DNA of 64,000 nucleotides from Acinetobacter apis (GTDB lineage: Bacteria; Pseudomonadota; Gammaproteobacteria; Pseudomonadales; Moraxellaceae). Location: NCBI RefSeq assembly GCF_900197575.1, contig NZ_FZLN01000002.1, forward strand, positions 1 through 64,000, written 5' to 3'. Shown piece by piece: positions 55,442 through 64,000 of this stretch. Within the stretch, counting starts at the first letter, position 1. The number at the start of each line of letters is the position of its first letter. The notes under the pieces are model-generated. The model was not told the origin of the DNA, did not search any database, and saw nothing but the letters and a program-made list of their open reading frames with translations. A program made the translations under genes and the position numbers.

Positions 55442-56542
55442 ATGAAAGTGATGCAACTTCTTCCAGAACTCAATAGCGGTGGTGTAGAACGTGGCACACT
55501 TGAAATTGCACATGCTTTAGTGAATCAAGGCCATCAATCTGTGGTTGTTTCGCATGGTGGACGTCTAGTACCACAACTTGAGGCTGAGGGTTCAAAACAT
55601 GTTCAGCTCGCAATTCATAAAAAATCTCTCTCGAGCTTATTGCAAATCCGACCGCTTCGACAACTCATTATTCAAGAACAACCAGATATTCTTCATGTGC
55701 GCTCACGTGTTCCTGCATGGCTTACCCACTTTGCATTAAAAGGGATACTCAAATCAAAACGTCCACATTTGGTCAGCACTGTTCATGGTTTTTATTCTGT
55801 GAATCGCTATAGTGCGATTATGACGCAAGCTGAAAACGTGATTGCTGTTTCAGACAGTGTCGTTTCATATATCAAAGACAATTATCCTGAATGGCCGAAT
55901 CGCGAAATTACCCGTATTTATCGAGGTATTGACCCGAAAGCATTTCCACATAATTATCAGCCTTCGGCTGAATGGCTTCAGCAGGTATACCTCGACTACC
56001 CTCAACTTGAGAACAAACTACTCATTTGCTTACCAGGACGGATCACCCGCTTAAAAGGTCATGAAACACTACTTCGCATCATGGCACATTTAAAGCAGGC
56101 ATACCCTCATGTCCATGCCGTGGTAGTCGGCGGTGCAGACATGAAAAAACAAGCTTATTTAAGAGAGCTTGAACAATCTGTGCAGGATCAAGACTTGGTA
56201 GATCAGGTAACGTTTGTTGGTCACCGTTCAGATATTCGAAAATGGCTGGCATTGAGTGATCTTGTTTTATCATTATCAAGTCAAGCAGAAACCTTCGGTC
56301 GAACCACCTTAGAAGCCCTGTCATTAGGCACACCTGTTATTGGTTGGAACCGTGGTGGAGTTGCTGAAATTTTATCGGTGCTTTATCCAAAAGGCCTCAT
56401 TGATGTCAATGATCAAACGCATTTAATTCAATGCATTGAAGAACATATTCAGTCAAGACACTCTGTCCCTGTGGTCAATCAGTTTAGTTTAGACGATATG
56501 TGTCAGCAAACCATTCAGCTATATCAGAAAATTATAAAATAA
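55442..56542 (+). CDS. GT4-family glycosyltransferase
   Basis: Glycosyltransferase of the GT-B fold, family 4 (366 aa). The N-terminal domain has the loop LNSGGVERGTLE for acceptor binding. The C-terminal domain has CLPGRITRLKGHETL and the donor-binding E-x7-E motif in SQAETFGRTTLEALSLGTPV. It is probably a sugar transferase of the LPS/LOS core, as implied by the neighbouring acyltransferase. Its donor and acceptor are unknown. Start at 55442. Confidence 0.85.
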   Translation: MKVMQLLPELNSGGVERGTLEIAHALVNQGHQSVVVSHGGRLVPQLEAEGSKHVQLAIHKKSLSSLLQIRPLRQLIIQEQPDILHVRSRVPAWLTHFALKGILKSKRPHLVSTVHGFYSVNRYSAIMTQAENVIAVSDSVVSYIKDNYPEWPNREITRIYRGIDPKAFPHNYQPSAEWLQQVYLDYPQLENKLLICLPGRITRLKGHETLLRIMAHLKQAYPHVHAVVVGGADMKKQAYLRELEQSVQDQDLVDQVTFVGHRSDIRKWLALSDLVLSLSSQAETFGRTTLEALSLGTPVIGWNRGGVAEILSVLYPKGLIDVNDQTHLIQCIEEHIQSRHSVPVVNQFSLDDMCQQTIQLYQKIIK

Positions 56543-56570
56543 ATATCAGTTTGTTGGGCGAAAGTACTAC

Positions 56571-56598
56571 TTGCAGTTCATCTAAGGTTTGGTACACT
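56571..56598 (+). promoter_or_regulatory. asd promoter candidate
   Basis: TTGCAG (56571-56576), 16-bp spacer, TACACT (56593-56598), about 40 bp before the asd start. Confidence 0.5.
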
Positions 56599-56639
56599 CT
56601 TAGTTCATTTTTATTTTTAACACACCGAGGCACAATGAC

Positions 56640-57755
56640 ATGAAAGTAGGTCTGGTCGGTTGGCGTGGGATGGTTGGTTCTGTCCTCATGCAACGTATGG
56701 TTGAAGAAAACGATTTTGCTCACTTTGAGCCATTTTATTTTTCTACCAGTAACGCAGGTGGTGAAGCCCCTGCTTTTGGCGGTAAAACCGCCCCAGCACT
56801 TATGGACGCAGCAGACATTAATAGTCTAAAGCAAATGGATGTCATTATTACCTGTCAAGGTGGCGATTATACATCTTCTGTATATGGCAAACTTAAAGAA
56901 ACGGGTTGGTCAGGTTTTTGGATTGATGCTGCATCGACATTAAGAATGTCAGATGATGCAGTCATCGTACTCGATCCTGTGAATCAGCAGCATATTCAGA
57001 CTGCTCTCACCCAAGGAATCACAACCTATGTGGGTGGTAACTGTACAGTTTCATTGATGCTCATGGGCTTAGGTTCGCTATTTCAAAATAACTTGGTTGA
57101 ATGGATGAGTGCCATGACCTATCAAGCTGCATCAGGTGCAGGCGCGCAAAATATGCGTGAATTGATTTCAGGTATGGGTTACTTATACAACAATACCAAA
57201 ACTTTACTAGATGATCCGAAATCTGCCATTTTAGACATTGACCGTGAAGTTGCAGCATTACAACGCGGTGAGGGTTTTCCTAAAGATCACTTTGGCGTAC
57301 CACTTGCAGGCTCATTGATTCCATATATCGACAAACAATTGGAAAATGGGCAGTCTAAAGAAGAATGGAAAGCGCAAGCAGAAACCAACAAAATTTTAGG
57401 CAACACAACGATTGTGCCAATTGATGGCCATTGTGTTCGTATTGGGGCAATGCGTTGTCACTCACAAGCATTAACGCTGAAATTAAAGCAAGATGTTCCT
57501 TTAGATGAAATTGAAGATATGATTCGTCAATCAAATCCATGGGCAAAAGTTATACCAAACACCCGTGAAGCATCAATGCATGAACTCTCGCCTGTGGCTG
57601 TAACAGGGACACTTTCTGTACCTGTTGGTCGTTTACGTAAACTCAATATGGGTAAAGAGTATTTAGGTGCTTTCACCGTTGGTGACCAATTGCTTTGGGG
57701 TGCAGCTGAACCTTTACGCCGTATGTTACGTATTTTAATTGATTACAAATCTTAA
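56640..57755 (+). CDS. asd: aspartate-semialdehyde dehydrogenase
   Basis: Reduces aspartyl phosphate to aspartate semialdehyde, the branch point to lysine/DAP, threonine, methionine and isoleucine (371 aa). The NADP loop [10 protein letters not shown] is at 7-16, the catalytic cysteine C135 is in GGNCTVSLM, and the active-site histidine region is in [13 protein letters not shown]. Length and sequence place it in the gram-negative Asd group of E. coli type. In Pseudomonas asd also lies beside fimV and truA, as here. A terminator follows. Confidence 0.96.
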   Translation: MKVGLVGWRGMVGSVLMQRMVEENDFAHFEPFYFSTSNAGGEAPAFGGKTAPALMDAADINSLKQMDVIITCQGGDYTSSVYGKLKETGWSGFWIDAASTLRMSDDAVIVLDPVNQQHIQTALTQGITTYVGGNCTVSLMLMGLGSLFQNNLVEWMSAMTYQAASGAGAQNMRELISGMGYLYNNTKTLLDDPKSAILDIDREVAALQRGEGFPKDHFGVPLAGSLIPYIDKQLENGQSKEEWKAQAETNKILGNTTIVPIDGHCVRIGAMRCHSQALTLKLKQDVPLDEIEDMIRQSNPWAKVIPNTREASMHELSPVAVTGTLSVPVGRLRKLNMGKEYLGAFTVGDQLLWGAAEPLRRMLRILIDYKS

Positions 57756-57773
57756 AATGATCATTTAAATTCA

Positions 57774-57802
57774 AAAAGCCAATCAAATTGATTGGCTTTT
57801 TG
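57774..57802. terminator. terminator after asd
   Basis: AAGCCAATC/GATTGGCTT stem, 5-nt loop, with A5 and T5 flanks. Confidence 0.9.
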
Positions 57803-57873
57803 TATAAAAAATTTACAAATGCAAAACATCTCGCTACATTAGAGCTTGTCTTTACTTTTATTAAATCAGTGCA

Positions 57874-58950
57874 ATGACCTCTATAATAAAACTTTCTGCT
57901 TCTACGCTGTTTTTTTGTTGCTTAGCTCAATTCAGTCATGCATTAATTTTGGGTCAACCGTCTATTCCGAGCACAAAAGAACGCATATTATATATGGAGC
58001 TGCCATATACAGAGGCTGTCAACAGCAAGTCCATTCAAGCAGGTTTAGCGGATGGTGAAGACGTTTCTACATTAGGCATTAAAAATAAAGATTTAAATTT
58101 TACAGTTCGAAAAACCACGACTAGTCGTGGCGTCATTATCATTACATCCTCAAAACCAATTCGCCATGACCGTGTTAACTTTGTCATTCGAGTGAAAGAG
58201 CTAGATACACCTTATTTCAAACGAATTGATGTTCCATTTAAAACGATTCAAGCAAATAAAAATGAAGAACATAGCTTGACGCCAATTAAAATTAGAAGCG
58301 AACAGGAAATTTCATCAAACTTACATTCAACTCAAAAAACAGCTGTTGTTGAAAAAGCAGAGACGGTCAAAAGTACCACACCCGCTAAAAAAAACACTTT
58401 ATTGAGCTACCCAGTTCAATCGGATGAAACTTTATGGTCTATTGCATCTAAAATTTCAGTACAGACCAACCAACCTATTTTTAAAATTTTAAAAACCATC
58501 AAGTCAAATAATGTTGATGCATTTACAGAACTTGGTGGTAATGAACTTAAAGAACACACTGTTCTCAATATTCCACGCAGCTATTTTAATAAAAAACAAA
58601 TTCGTGAAATTGAAAAAAGACAGCAAAATTTTTCTGCACAAGTAAAATCAACAAGTAAAGACACAGCATCATCAGAACCTGCTACAACAAGTGACTCATC
58701 TGCATTTGTTACAAAAAATCAATCAGCGGTACAACCAAGCCATTCCAAAATAACGAAAAAAACCAAACCTGTACCAACTGTACGCCAAGAAGTCAGACAA
58801 ATTAAAGTAAGGATGGAATCACTCGAGCGGGAAATCACTCATTTGGAGCGTGAACTTAAACAAAAAGATGCTAAACTAGATATAATTAATGTCAGATTAG
58901 CGCAACTTCGCAAACAGCTTAGAAAATTAAACAGCAGAATTGCGACTTAA
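57874..58950 (+). CDS. FimV-like periplasmic protein, N-terminal half (LysM)
   Basis: Corresponds to the periplasmic part of FimV/HubP, the polar landmark protein for type IV pili and chemotaxis. It has a signal peptide (about 1-23), an N-terminal FimV domain (about 24-125, starting LILGQPSIPSTKERI), a Ser/Thr/Lys linker, and a LysM peptidoglycan-binding domain (about 180-235, YPVQSDETLWSIASKIS). A Ser/Thr-rich stretch follows, then a terminal coiled coil (about 300-355, RMESLEREITHLERELKQ). There is no membrane anchor. The usual TM and cytoplasmic part is encoded by the next gene, 50 bp downstream. Confidence 0.75.
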   Translation: MTSIIKLSASTLFFCCLAQFSHALILGQPSIPSTKERILYMELPYTEAVNSKSIQAGLADGEDVSTLGIKNKDLNFTVRKTTTSRGVIIITSSKPIRHDRVNFVIRVKELDTPYFKRIDVPFKTIQANKNEEHSLTPIKIRSEQEISSNLHSTQKTAVVEKAETVKSTTPAKKNTLLSYPVQSDETLWSIASKISVQTNQPIFKILKTIKSNNVDAFTELGGNELKEHTVLNIPRSYFNKKQIREIEKRQQNFSAQVKSTSKDTASSEPATTSDSSAFVTKNQSAVQPSHSKITKKTKPVPTVRQEVRQIKVRMESLEREITHLERELKQKDAKLDIINVRLAQLRKQLRKLNSRIAT

Positions 58951-59000
58951 GAGACACACTTTTTTTTTATTTCACAACGCTTCTAGCGTGGGGTGCCCAT

Positions 59001-60314
59001 ATGTTGACTTACATCCTCCCTCTTGTACTTCTTTTGCTCATAGCCATTGTTGTGGTGATGAAAAAACGTGGTAATACGCAAAAACCTCAAAAAGGTAAAG
59101 CGAAAGAGGCTTCATCTTCTGCAGCAAAAGCTGAAGAAACTCAAGCTGTTGAAAAACAGCAAAAAGAAGATGCAGCAATTCAAAAGGAAAATGAAAAGCA
59201 ATTTCAAACCATTCAAAGTTTGATGGCGCAAGAACAGTTTTATGATGCAGAAGCATTAATTAATCAATCTTTAAATCGTGATCACAAGCAAGGGCATTTA
59301 TATTCGCTACTACTTGAGATTTATCAAAAGCAAGATAATCAATTGGCAATTAATCAAATTCTGAATGACTTACGTACATTACAGATGTTTGATACATTGC
59401 GTGAAATTGAAAATAAAATTGCAGCAAAAAAAGCAGCTGAAGAAAAAGAAGCTCAGCAAAAAGCAGTTCAAGCAGCAAAAGAAAAACAACAAGCTGAGAA
59501 AGAACAAGCTGAACGTAAACGTGCTCAAAAAGCAGCTGAACCTGCACCTGTAGTTGCGCCGGTCGTAGAGCAAACAGCGCCTGCTGAATCAAAACCTGAT
59601 ACTGAAAAATCAGTTGAAGAAACCTCAGCAAGTGAAAAACAAGCTGTTCAAGAGAAAACCACTGAACAAGAACGTTCGTCAAATTTTGAGCCTTTAGAGT
59701 TTCCATCAAGCTCGAATACGACGACTGCTTCAGAACTAGAATCACATTCGTCTTCTGAAAAACAAGCTGAGAAAGAAGCACCCGCAGCACAACAACATGA
59801 TCAAGAACACGTGCTTGAATTTGAGTTTGATGCACCAAAAGCAGAAACCAAACCTCAAGCGCAACCAGCACCTGTTGCAGCTGAACCGAAAAAAGATGAA
59901 CAAGACGCGCACTTTATTGATTTTGATTTCGGCGGTCAAAGCCAATCAGAGAAAAAAGATGCTGAAGTTGAACAACCTGTAAAAACTGAGACAACCAGCC
60001 ATGGTCAAAGCTTTGAACTTCAATTTGACCAGCCTGCAGAAGCTGCACCAACAGCATCAGTAACGCCACCAGCTGAAAATGAAAAAGCAGATGAATCTCC
60101 TGCAATCACACCTGCAGAAACAGATCATTTGTTCTTAGCATTCCCAGAGTTGTCAGAAGTCAGTGAAAATGCACTCAATATTAAGCTTGCAAAGCAATAT
60201 ATTGATATGGGTGAATTTGCTCGTGCATCTGACTTATTAACTGATCCACATCAATCATTTACAGCAGAAGAGCAAACGGAAGTTGATCAATTGCTGAATA
60301 AAATTGCATCTTAA
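59001..60314 (+). CDS. FimV-like protein, membrane-cytoplasmic half
   Basis: The 437-aa product starts with a transmembrane helix (about 3-20, TYILPLVLLLLIAIVVV) followed by MKKRG, so it is oriented with its long C-terminal part in the cytosol. A TPR-like helical pair (about 70-130) comes next. Then there is an Ala/Glu/Gln/Lys-rich disordered region (about 135-380) and the FimV C-terminal domain (about 385-437, ALNIKLAKQYIDMGEFARA). Together with the gene before it this equals one whole FimV. GGGGTG precedes the ATG at 59001 by 6-7 nt, and in-frame TAG lies just upstream. Confidence 0.75.
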   Translation: MLTYILPLVLLLLIAIVVVMKKRGNTQKPQKGKAKEASSSAAKAEETQAVEKQQKEDAAIQKENEKQFQTIQSLMAQEQFYDAEALINQSLNRDHKQGHLYSLLLEIYQKQDNQLAINQILNDLRTLQMFDTLREIENKIAAKKAAEEKEAQQKAVQAAKEKQQAEKEQAERKRAQKAAEPAPVVAPVVEQTAPAESKPDTEKSVEETSASEKQAVQEKTTEQERSSNFEPLEFPSSSNTTTASELESHSSSEKQAEKEAPAAQQHDQEHVLEFEFDAPKAETKPQAQPAPVAAEPKKDEQDAHFIDFDFGGQSQSEKKDAEVEQPVKTETTSHGQSFELQFDQPAEAAPTASVTPPAENEKADESPAITPAETDHLFLAFPELSEVSENALNIKLAKQYIDMGEFARASDLLTDPHQSFTAEEQTEVDQLLNKIAS

Positions 60315-60363
60315 TTTGACTCAACTTATGATGAAGATTATTTAACTGTATTCTTCATTTAGC

Positions 60364-61344
60364 ATGTCAAACATTGCAATCATTTATATGGGCGGTACAT
60401 TGGGCTGTGTGGGTTCTCCCCTCAGTCCTATGCCTGAAGCCCAGTTTATCCCCCATTTAAAATCAATTCTTACCCTACATAGCAATTTAGCTGTGGACTG
60501 CTTTGCAGCACCAGAAATTATTGACAGCAGTGCTTGCACTGCCAAATCATGGCTATTGCTCATTCAATTAATTCAAAACCTTCAAACACAGCATTATCAA
60601 AAGTTTATTATTATTCATGGTACAGACACTTTAAGTTATGCCAGTGCGGTTTTAGCACGATTTTTAAGTCATTCTTGCTGTGTGATTTTAACAGGTAGCC
60701 AACATCCTTTACTTGATGAAGCAGGACTGACAGTACGGCAAAATACGGATGCTTTAGACAACTTATTATTTACACTTCAAGAAATACAACAACAAATCTC
60801 TGGTGTGTATTTAAGCTTTGCCAATCGCCTTTATCATGCACGCAGCGTGATTAAATGCCATACCACGCAAAATCACGCCTTTGAAGGCATTTCTGCATAT
60901 GCCCCACTTCTTGATCTTGCACTTAAACCAACTTTAGTTCATCAAGAGCATATAGAACAGGCACAACAACTTAAAATTTTTAATTTTATGCTCCAGCCAC
61001 TTGAGCTGACATCATGTGAACAACTCTTAAAAAGTATCTTGTCTGATCCGCCACATTTTTTAATACTACAAGGGTTCGGAACAGGCAATGTGCCAGTCAA
61101 CGCTAAAATCATTCATCAATTACAACAACTAAAACAGCAAGGTTGCTTAAGCGTTATTACAACACAAGTTACCTTTGGTGCAATTGATCAACGTTATGCA
61201 GTGAGTGCATGGATTAAAGATGCACAAATTATTGCCACACATACCTTAGGCCATGCGGATTTATATGCCAAAATACTGCAATTGTATTTACAATACCCCG
61301 ATGTAAACCAATGGTATACACATTGGTTTGATGATCAAATCTGA
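60364..61344 (+). CDS. ansA: L-asparaginase, type I-like
   Basis: Cytosolic amidohydrolase converting asparagine to aspartate and ammonia (326 aa). The first catalytic threonine lies in IIYMGGTLGC and the second motif is IIHGTDTLSYASAV; ILTGSQHPL follows as in AnsA. There is no signal peptide, so it is of the low-affinity type I kind. It sits between the fimV-like genes and truA, an insertion relative to the Pseudomonas order. Its stop is 7 bp before truA, so the two are likely co-transcribed. Confidence 0.85.
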   Translation: MSNIAIIYMGGTLGCVGSPLSPMPEAQFIPHLKSILTLHSNLAVDCFAAPEIIDSSACTAKSWLLLIQLIQNLQTQHYQKFIIIHGTDTLSYASAVLARFLSHSCCVILTGSQHPLLDEAGLTVRQNTDALDNLLFTLQEIQQQISGVYLSFANRLYHARSVIKCHTTQNHAFEGISAYAPLLDLALKPTLVHQEHIEQAQQLKIFNFMLQPLELTSCEQLLKSILSDPPHFLILQGFGTGNVPVNAKIIHQLQQLKQQGCLSVITTQVTFGAIDQRYAVSAWIKDAQIIATHTLGHADLYAKILQLYLQYPDVNQWYTHWFDDQI

Positions 61345-61351
61345 GGTGATT

Positions 61352-62149
61352 ATGCAGCGCTATGCGATTGGAATTGAGTTTTGTGGCACAAATTATCGTG
61401 GTTGGCAAACTCAACAAGCAGGCATTTTGAGTATTCAAGAGACGCTCGAACACAGTTTAAGTAAAGTTGCCAATCATCCTGTGGTTTTGCATGGTGCAGG
61501 ACGTACCGATGCAGGTGTTCATGCCACAAATATGGTTGCTCATTTTGACAGTGCTTCAGAGCGTTCAGATTATGGCTGGATACGTGGCACCAACAGCCAA
61601 CTCCCTGATGATATTTCTATTCAATGGATTCAACGCATGGACATGGCGTTTCATGCACGGTTTAAAGCGACAGCACGACGTTATCGGTATGTTATCTACC
61701 AAGCAGCACAAAAACCTGCATTATTATACCGACAAGTCACCCATGTTCGTCATCCTTTAGATATTAAAGCGATGCAACACGCTGCGCTTAAATTTGAAGG
61801 TACACATAATTTTGAAAGTTTTCGTGCTGCAGCATGTCAATCAAATCAGCCTGTACGCCATGTTAAACACTGCCGATTCACTGCGCATGGTCCTTTTTTG
61901 GTCTTAGATATTGAAGCAGATGGCTTTTTACATCATATGGTTAGAAATATTGTGGGCTGCTTATTGGATGTTGGTCAAGGTGTGCATGACATTGATCATA
62001 TTGATCAGATCTTTGCGGCAGAAGATCGTAAAGCTGCAGGCATTACAGCCCCTGCCGATGGATTATATTTCATTCAAGCCACTTATCCTGAACATTTTCA
62101 ACTACCACAAGTCATGCTCGGTCCGCAGTGGTTAAATTGGCCAAATTAA
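61352..62149 (+). CDS. truA: tRNA pseudouridine(38-40) synthase TruA
   Basis: Makes pseudouridine at positions 38-40 of the tRNA anticodon arm (265 aa). The catalytic aspartate D53 is in GAGRTDAGVHA. The C-terminal DIEADGFLHHMVRNIVG is also typical. I start at ATG 61352 with GAGGTG 4-5 nt upstream; the ORF reaches back 8 codons into ansA. Its position near asd and fimV is that of Pseudomonas truA. Confidence 0.95.
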   Translation: MQRYAIGIEFCGTNYRGWQTQQAGILSIQETLEHSLSKVANHPVVLHGAGRTDAGVHATNMVAHFDSASERSDYGWIRGTNSQLPDDISIQWIQRMDMAFHARFKATARRYRYVIYQAAQKPALLYRQVTHVRHPLDIKAMQHAALKFEGTHNFESFRAAACQSNQPVRHVKHCRFTAHGPFLVLDIEADGFLHHMVRNIVGCLLDVGQGVHDIDHIDQIFAAEDRKAAGITAPADGLYFIQATYPEHFQLPQVMLGPQWLNWPN

Positions 62150-62296
62150 TTGGACATGTAACCTTTAAAATGCATTTTAATTGCTCCAATATCAGTTTAA
62201 GAAAATGATTTACAGCCTCTTTATTTAAAGCCAAGCAATTTTTACAAGAACTGCCGATTTAGACGACAGCTATTTTCAGAACTAGGGTGCTTGATC

Positions 62297-62325
62297 TTGT
62301 GTTTTAAGTTTATTTTGTATATAAT
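62297..62325 (+). promoter_or_regulatory. infA promoter
   Basis: TTGTGT (62297-62302), 17-bp spacer, TATAAT (62320-62325), 33 bp before infA. The rest of the 209-bp truA-infA gap shows no other feature. Confidence 0.75.
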
Positions 62326-62358
62326 TTGCGCCTAATTATTTATTCTTTTAGGTAGGCT

Positions 62359-62580
62359 ATGGCCAATAAAGAGGAACTGATCGAGTTCGAAGGCGTTGTC
62401 ACCGAAACGCTTCCTAATACCATGTTCCGTGTTCGTTTAGAAAATGGGCATGAAGTCATTGCGCACATCTCAGGTAAAATGCGTAAGCACTACATTCGTA
62501 TTTTAACTGGCGATAATGTAAAAGTAGAAATGACGCCTTATGACTTAACGAAAGGTCGTATTACTTATCGCGCACGCTAA
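62359..62580 (+). CDS. infA: translation initiation factor IF-1
   Basis: IF-1 (73 aa), an OB-fold protein that blocks the A-site during initiation. [14 protein letters not shown] and [12 protein letters not shown] are diagnostic. One residue longer than E. coli IF-1. It is a single gene with its own promoter and terminator. Confidence 0.97.
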   Translation: MANKEELIEFEGVVTETLPNTMFRVRLENGHEVIAHISGKMRKHYIRILTGDNVKVEMTPYDLTKGRITYRAR

Positions 62581-62597
62581 TCTATAGCGCAAGCGAG

Positions 62598-62622
62598 AAG
62601 CCACTTTACAGTGGCTTTTTTT
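62598..62622 (+). terminator. terminator after infA
   Basis: AAGCCACT/AGTGGCTT stem, 4-nt loop, followed by T8. Confidence 0.9.
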
Positions 62623-62649
62623 CGTTTGATGCTTTTTAAAAACACCCAT

Positions 62650-62679
62650 AAAAAAAGCTGGCCATGGCCAGCTTTTTTT
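62650..62679. terminator. perfect palindromic terminator after leuB
   Basis: AGCTGGCCATGGCCAGCT, fully palindromic, between A7 and T7. It mainly terminates the leftward leuB transcript. Confidence 0.92.
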
Positions 62680-62689
62680 ATGTTTAAAA

Positions 62690-63772
62690 TTAAGTATTCA
62701 ATGCATTAACGATGGCTTGACCCATTTCTTCTGTACCCACTTGTGTTAAACCTTCAGCATAGATATCTGCTGTGCGTAAACCTAAGTCTAAAACATGCCC
62801 TACAGCATGCTCAATCGCGACTGCAGCTTGTTCTTCTTTAAAGCTATAACGTAACATCATTGCAACCGATAAAATGGTTGCCAATGGGTTTGCAATATTT
62901 TGTCCTGCAATATCAGGCGCTGAACCATGACATGGCTCATACATACCCTTGCCATGCTCGTCTAAAGATGCTGACGGCAACATGCCAATCGACCCTGTGA
63001 GCATCGCTGCTTCATCTGATAAAATATCACCAAACAAATTGCCTGTGACAATCACATCAAACTGTTTTGGTGCACGAACCAATTGCATTGCAGCATTATC
63101 AACATACATATGTGACAAAGCTACATCTTGATAGTCATTTTGATGAAGCTCAGTTACTGTTTGCTTCCAAAGCTCAGTCACTTCAAGCACATTGGCTTTA
63201 TCAACTGAACATACTTTACTACCGCGTAATTTTGCTAACTCAAAAGCAACTTTAGCAATACGGCGAATTTCTGACTCTGAATATACATCCGTGTTATAGC
63301 CCTGCTTTTCGCCATTCTCAAGTTCACGTATACCACGAGGCTGACCAAAATAAATACCGCCTGTTAGCTCTCTCACAATCAAGATATCCAAGCCTGATAC
63401 AATTTCTGGTTTTAAGCTAGATGCATCTGCCAACTGCGGATATAAAATTGCAGGACGTAAATTGGCAAATAAATTAAGTTCACTACGAATTTTTAATAGT
63501 CCACGTTCAGGGCGAATTGATCGTTCAATACCATCCCACTTTGGACCACCTACTGCACCCAATAAAATCGCATCTGCTTGTTTCGCTTGTGCGCTTGTTA
63601 CATCAGGGTAAGGCTGACCATGTACATCAATCGCAGCACCACCAAGCAAACCATGCTCCCATGTTAAACCTAAGCTAAATTTTTGGTTAATGGTCGAAAG
63701 TACGCTTTCAGCAGCACGAATAATTTCAGGACCAATGCCGTCACCGGCTAAAATGAGAATATGTTTTGACAT
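62690..63772 (-). CDS. leuB: 3-isopropylmalate dehydrogenase
   Basis: NAD-dependent oxidative decarboxylation of 3-isopropylmalate in leucine biosynthesis (360 aa). The N-terminal [11 protein letters not shown], the substrate-binding arginine segments LRPAILYPQ and [17 protein letters not shown], the lysine/tyrosine region and the metal-binding [13 protein letters not shown] are all present. Only leuB lies in the window; a small partial gene precedes it by 40 bp, so an operon with leuC/leuD further right is likely. Confidence 0.96.
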   Translation of the reverse strand: MSKHILILAGDGIGPEIIRAAESVLSTINQKFSLGLTWEHGLLGGAAIDVHGQPYPDVTSAQAKQADAILLGAVGGPKWDGIERSIRPERGLLKIRSELNLFANLRPAILYPQLADASSLKPEIVSGLDILIVRELTGGIYFGQPRGIRELENGEKQGYNTDVYSESEIRRIAKVAFELAKLRGSKVCSVDKANVLEVTELWKQTVTELHQNDYQDVALSHMYVDNAAMQLVRAPKQFDVIVTGNLFGDILSDEAAMLTGSIGMLPSASLDEHGKGMYEPCHGSAPDIAGQNIANPLATILSVAMMLRYSFKEEQAAVAIEHAVGHVLDLGLRTADIYAEGLTQVGTEEMGQAIVNALNT

Positions 63773-63813
63773 ACAGCTTCCATGATCTGGTTAAATAATT
63801 GTTTCAATATAGC

Positions 63814-64000
63814 TTAGTTTTTTTGCTCTACAAACTCACCAAGCCCGGTTAGTACATTATAAGGTTTGCAAAAACGACGTACGACACGTTTCTCTTCCAT
63901 GACTTTGACACATAAAGGGTCAGGAACAGCCGCATTTAATAGATTATTAGCACGCTTTACTCGGTCTCTATACATGGTGAATGTATAGGCTTTATTTGCT
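63814..64000 (-). CDS. hypothetical protein, partial (runs off the right edge)
   Basis: C-terminal 61 codons of a leftward gene that continues beyond the window. The visible part is basic and helical (TMYRDRVKRANNLLNAA, then EEKRVVRRFCKPYNVLTG) and ends EFVEQKN. No family recognised. It ends 41 bp before leuB and may belong to the same leu transcript. Confidence 0.55.
   Translation of the reverse strand, partial: ANKAYTFTMYRDRVKRANNLLNAAVPDPLCVKVMEEKRVVRRFCKPYNVLTGLGEFVEQKN

Noticed and set aside
58950..59001. Possible frameshift in a T9 run joining the two FimV-like ORFs
   Set aside because: The frame of the second ORF has an in-frame TAG (58983-58985) after the T-run, and a ribosome binding site precedes its ATG, so a single indel would not give a fused protein.
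59350..59871. 173-codon ORF on the minus strand, Leu/Gln/Val-rich
   Set aside because: Mirror of the low-complexity Ala/Glu/Gln/Lys region of the FimV-like gene; composition is an artefact of that repeat-like sequence.
62650..62679. Perfect palindrome as an operator
   Set aside because: A- and T-runs on both sides and the position after leuB and infA make it a terminator.

Overview
The window looks like a chromosomal core segment of an Acinetobacter-type gammaproteobacterium (Moraxellaceae). The evidence is the AT-rich base composition (near 40% G+C by eye), the protein sequences of the ribosomal genes, SecY, RpoA and TopA, and gene neighbourhoods such as asd-fimV-(ansA)-truA near leuB, ybeZ-ybeY after miaB, and rpmB-rpmG upstream of a ybaL-type antiporter. 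The genus is an inference; no 16S sequence is present. There are no insertion sequences, prophages, CRISPR arrays or defence islands.

Layout. The left edge (1-320) carries a strong leftward rRNA-type promoter and what is probably the leader of an rrn operon just outside the window. Then come pssA and rlmJ (leftward), a 2OG-Fe(II) oxygenase and a TPR-like protein (rightward), and leftward mdh, a catalytically degenerate RNase T2 homologue and slt. A rightward block holds miaB, ybeZ, ybeY, two envelope or hypothetical proteins, xpt and a BrkB/YihY membrane protein. A small leftward group (FAH hydrolase, YcxB-like protein) is followed by a tRNA-Ser/tRNA-Arg/tRNA-Arg cluster with its own promoter and terminator. 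Next are rnr, a TetR regulator divergent from an HPP-family membrane protein with a perfect 16-bp palindrome between them, prlC, yheV, and an sdhE-ygfX pair.

From 23187 to 36756 lies the continuous leftward S10-spc-alpha ribosomal supercluster (rpsJ to rplQ, including secY, rpmJ and rpoA). It has a well-formed promoter and structured leader, a long hairpin at the S10/spc boundary, and a terminator-like hairpin just before rpsM. After it come a GATase-like protein that has lost its catalytic Cys and His, engB, purU, a TetR regulator, a 520-bp gap that may encode a structured RNA, rpmB-rpmG and ybaL. A leftward block then holds small conserved proteins, an RRM protein, a UvrD-like helicase, a membrane-anchored zincin-like protein, topA and slyX. 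The right part has uup, a very AT-rich membrane protein, an LpxL-type acyltransferase, a GT4 glycosyltransferase, asd, a FimV-like protein split over two genes, an asparaginase, truA, infA and leuB.

The genes are mostly translation machinery, tRNA/rRNA modification (MiaB, RlmJ, YbeY, TruA), RNA decay (RNase R), envelope maintenance (Slt, PssA, acyltransferase, glycosyltransferase, FimV) and central metabolism (Mdh, Asd, LeuB, PurU, Xpt). I did not find a convincing new multi-gene system. The best second-look items are the two enzyme-fold proteins with destroyed active sites, the split FimV, the candidate structured RNA upstream of rpmB, the hairpins inside the ribosomal operons, and the TetR/HPP operator.
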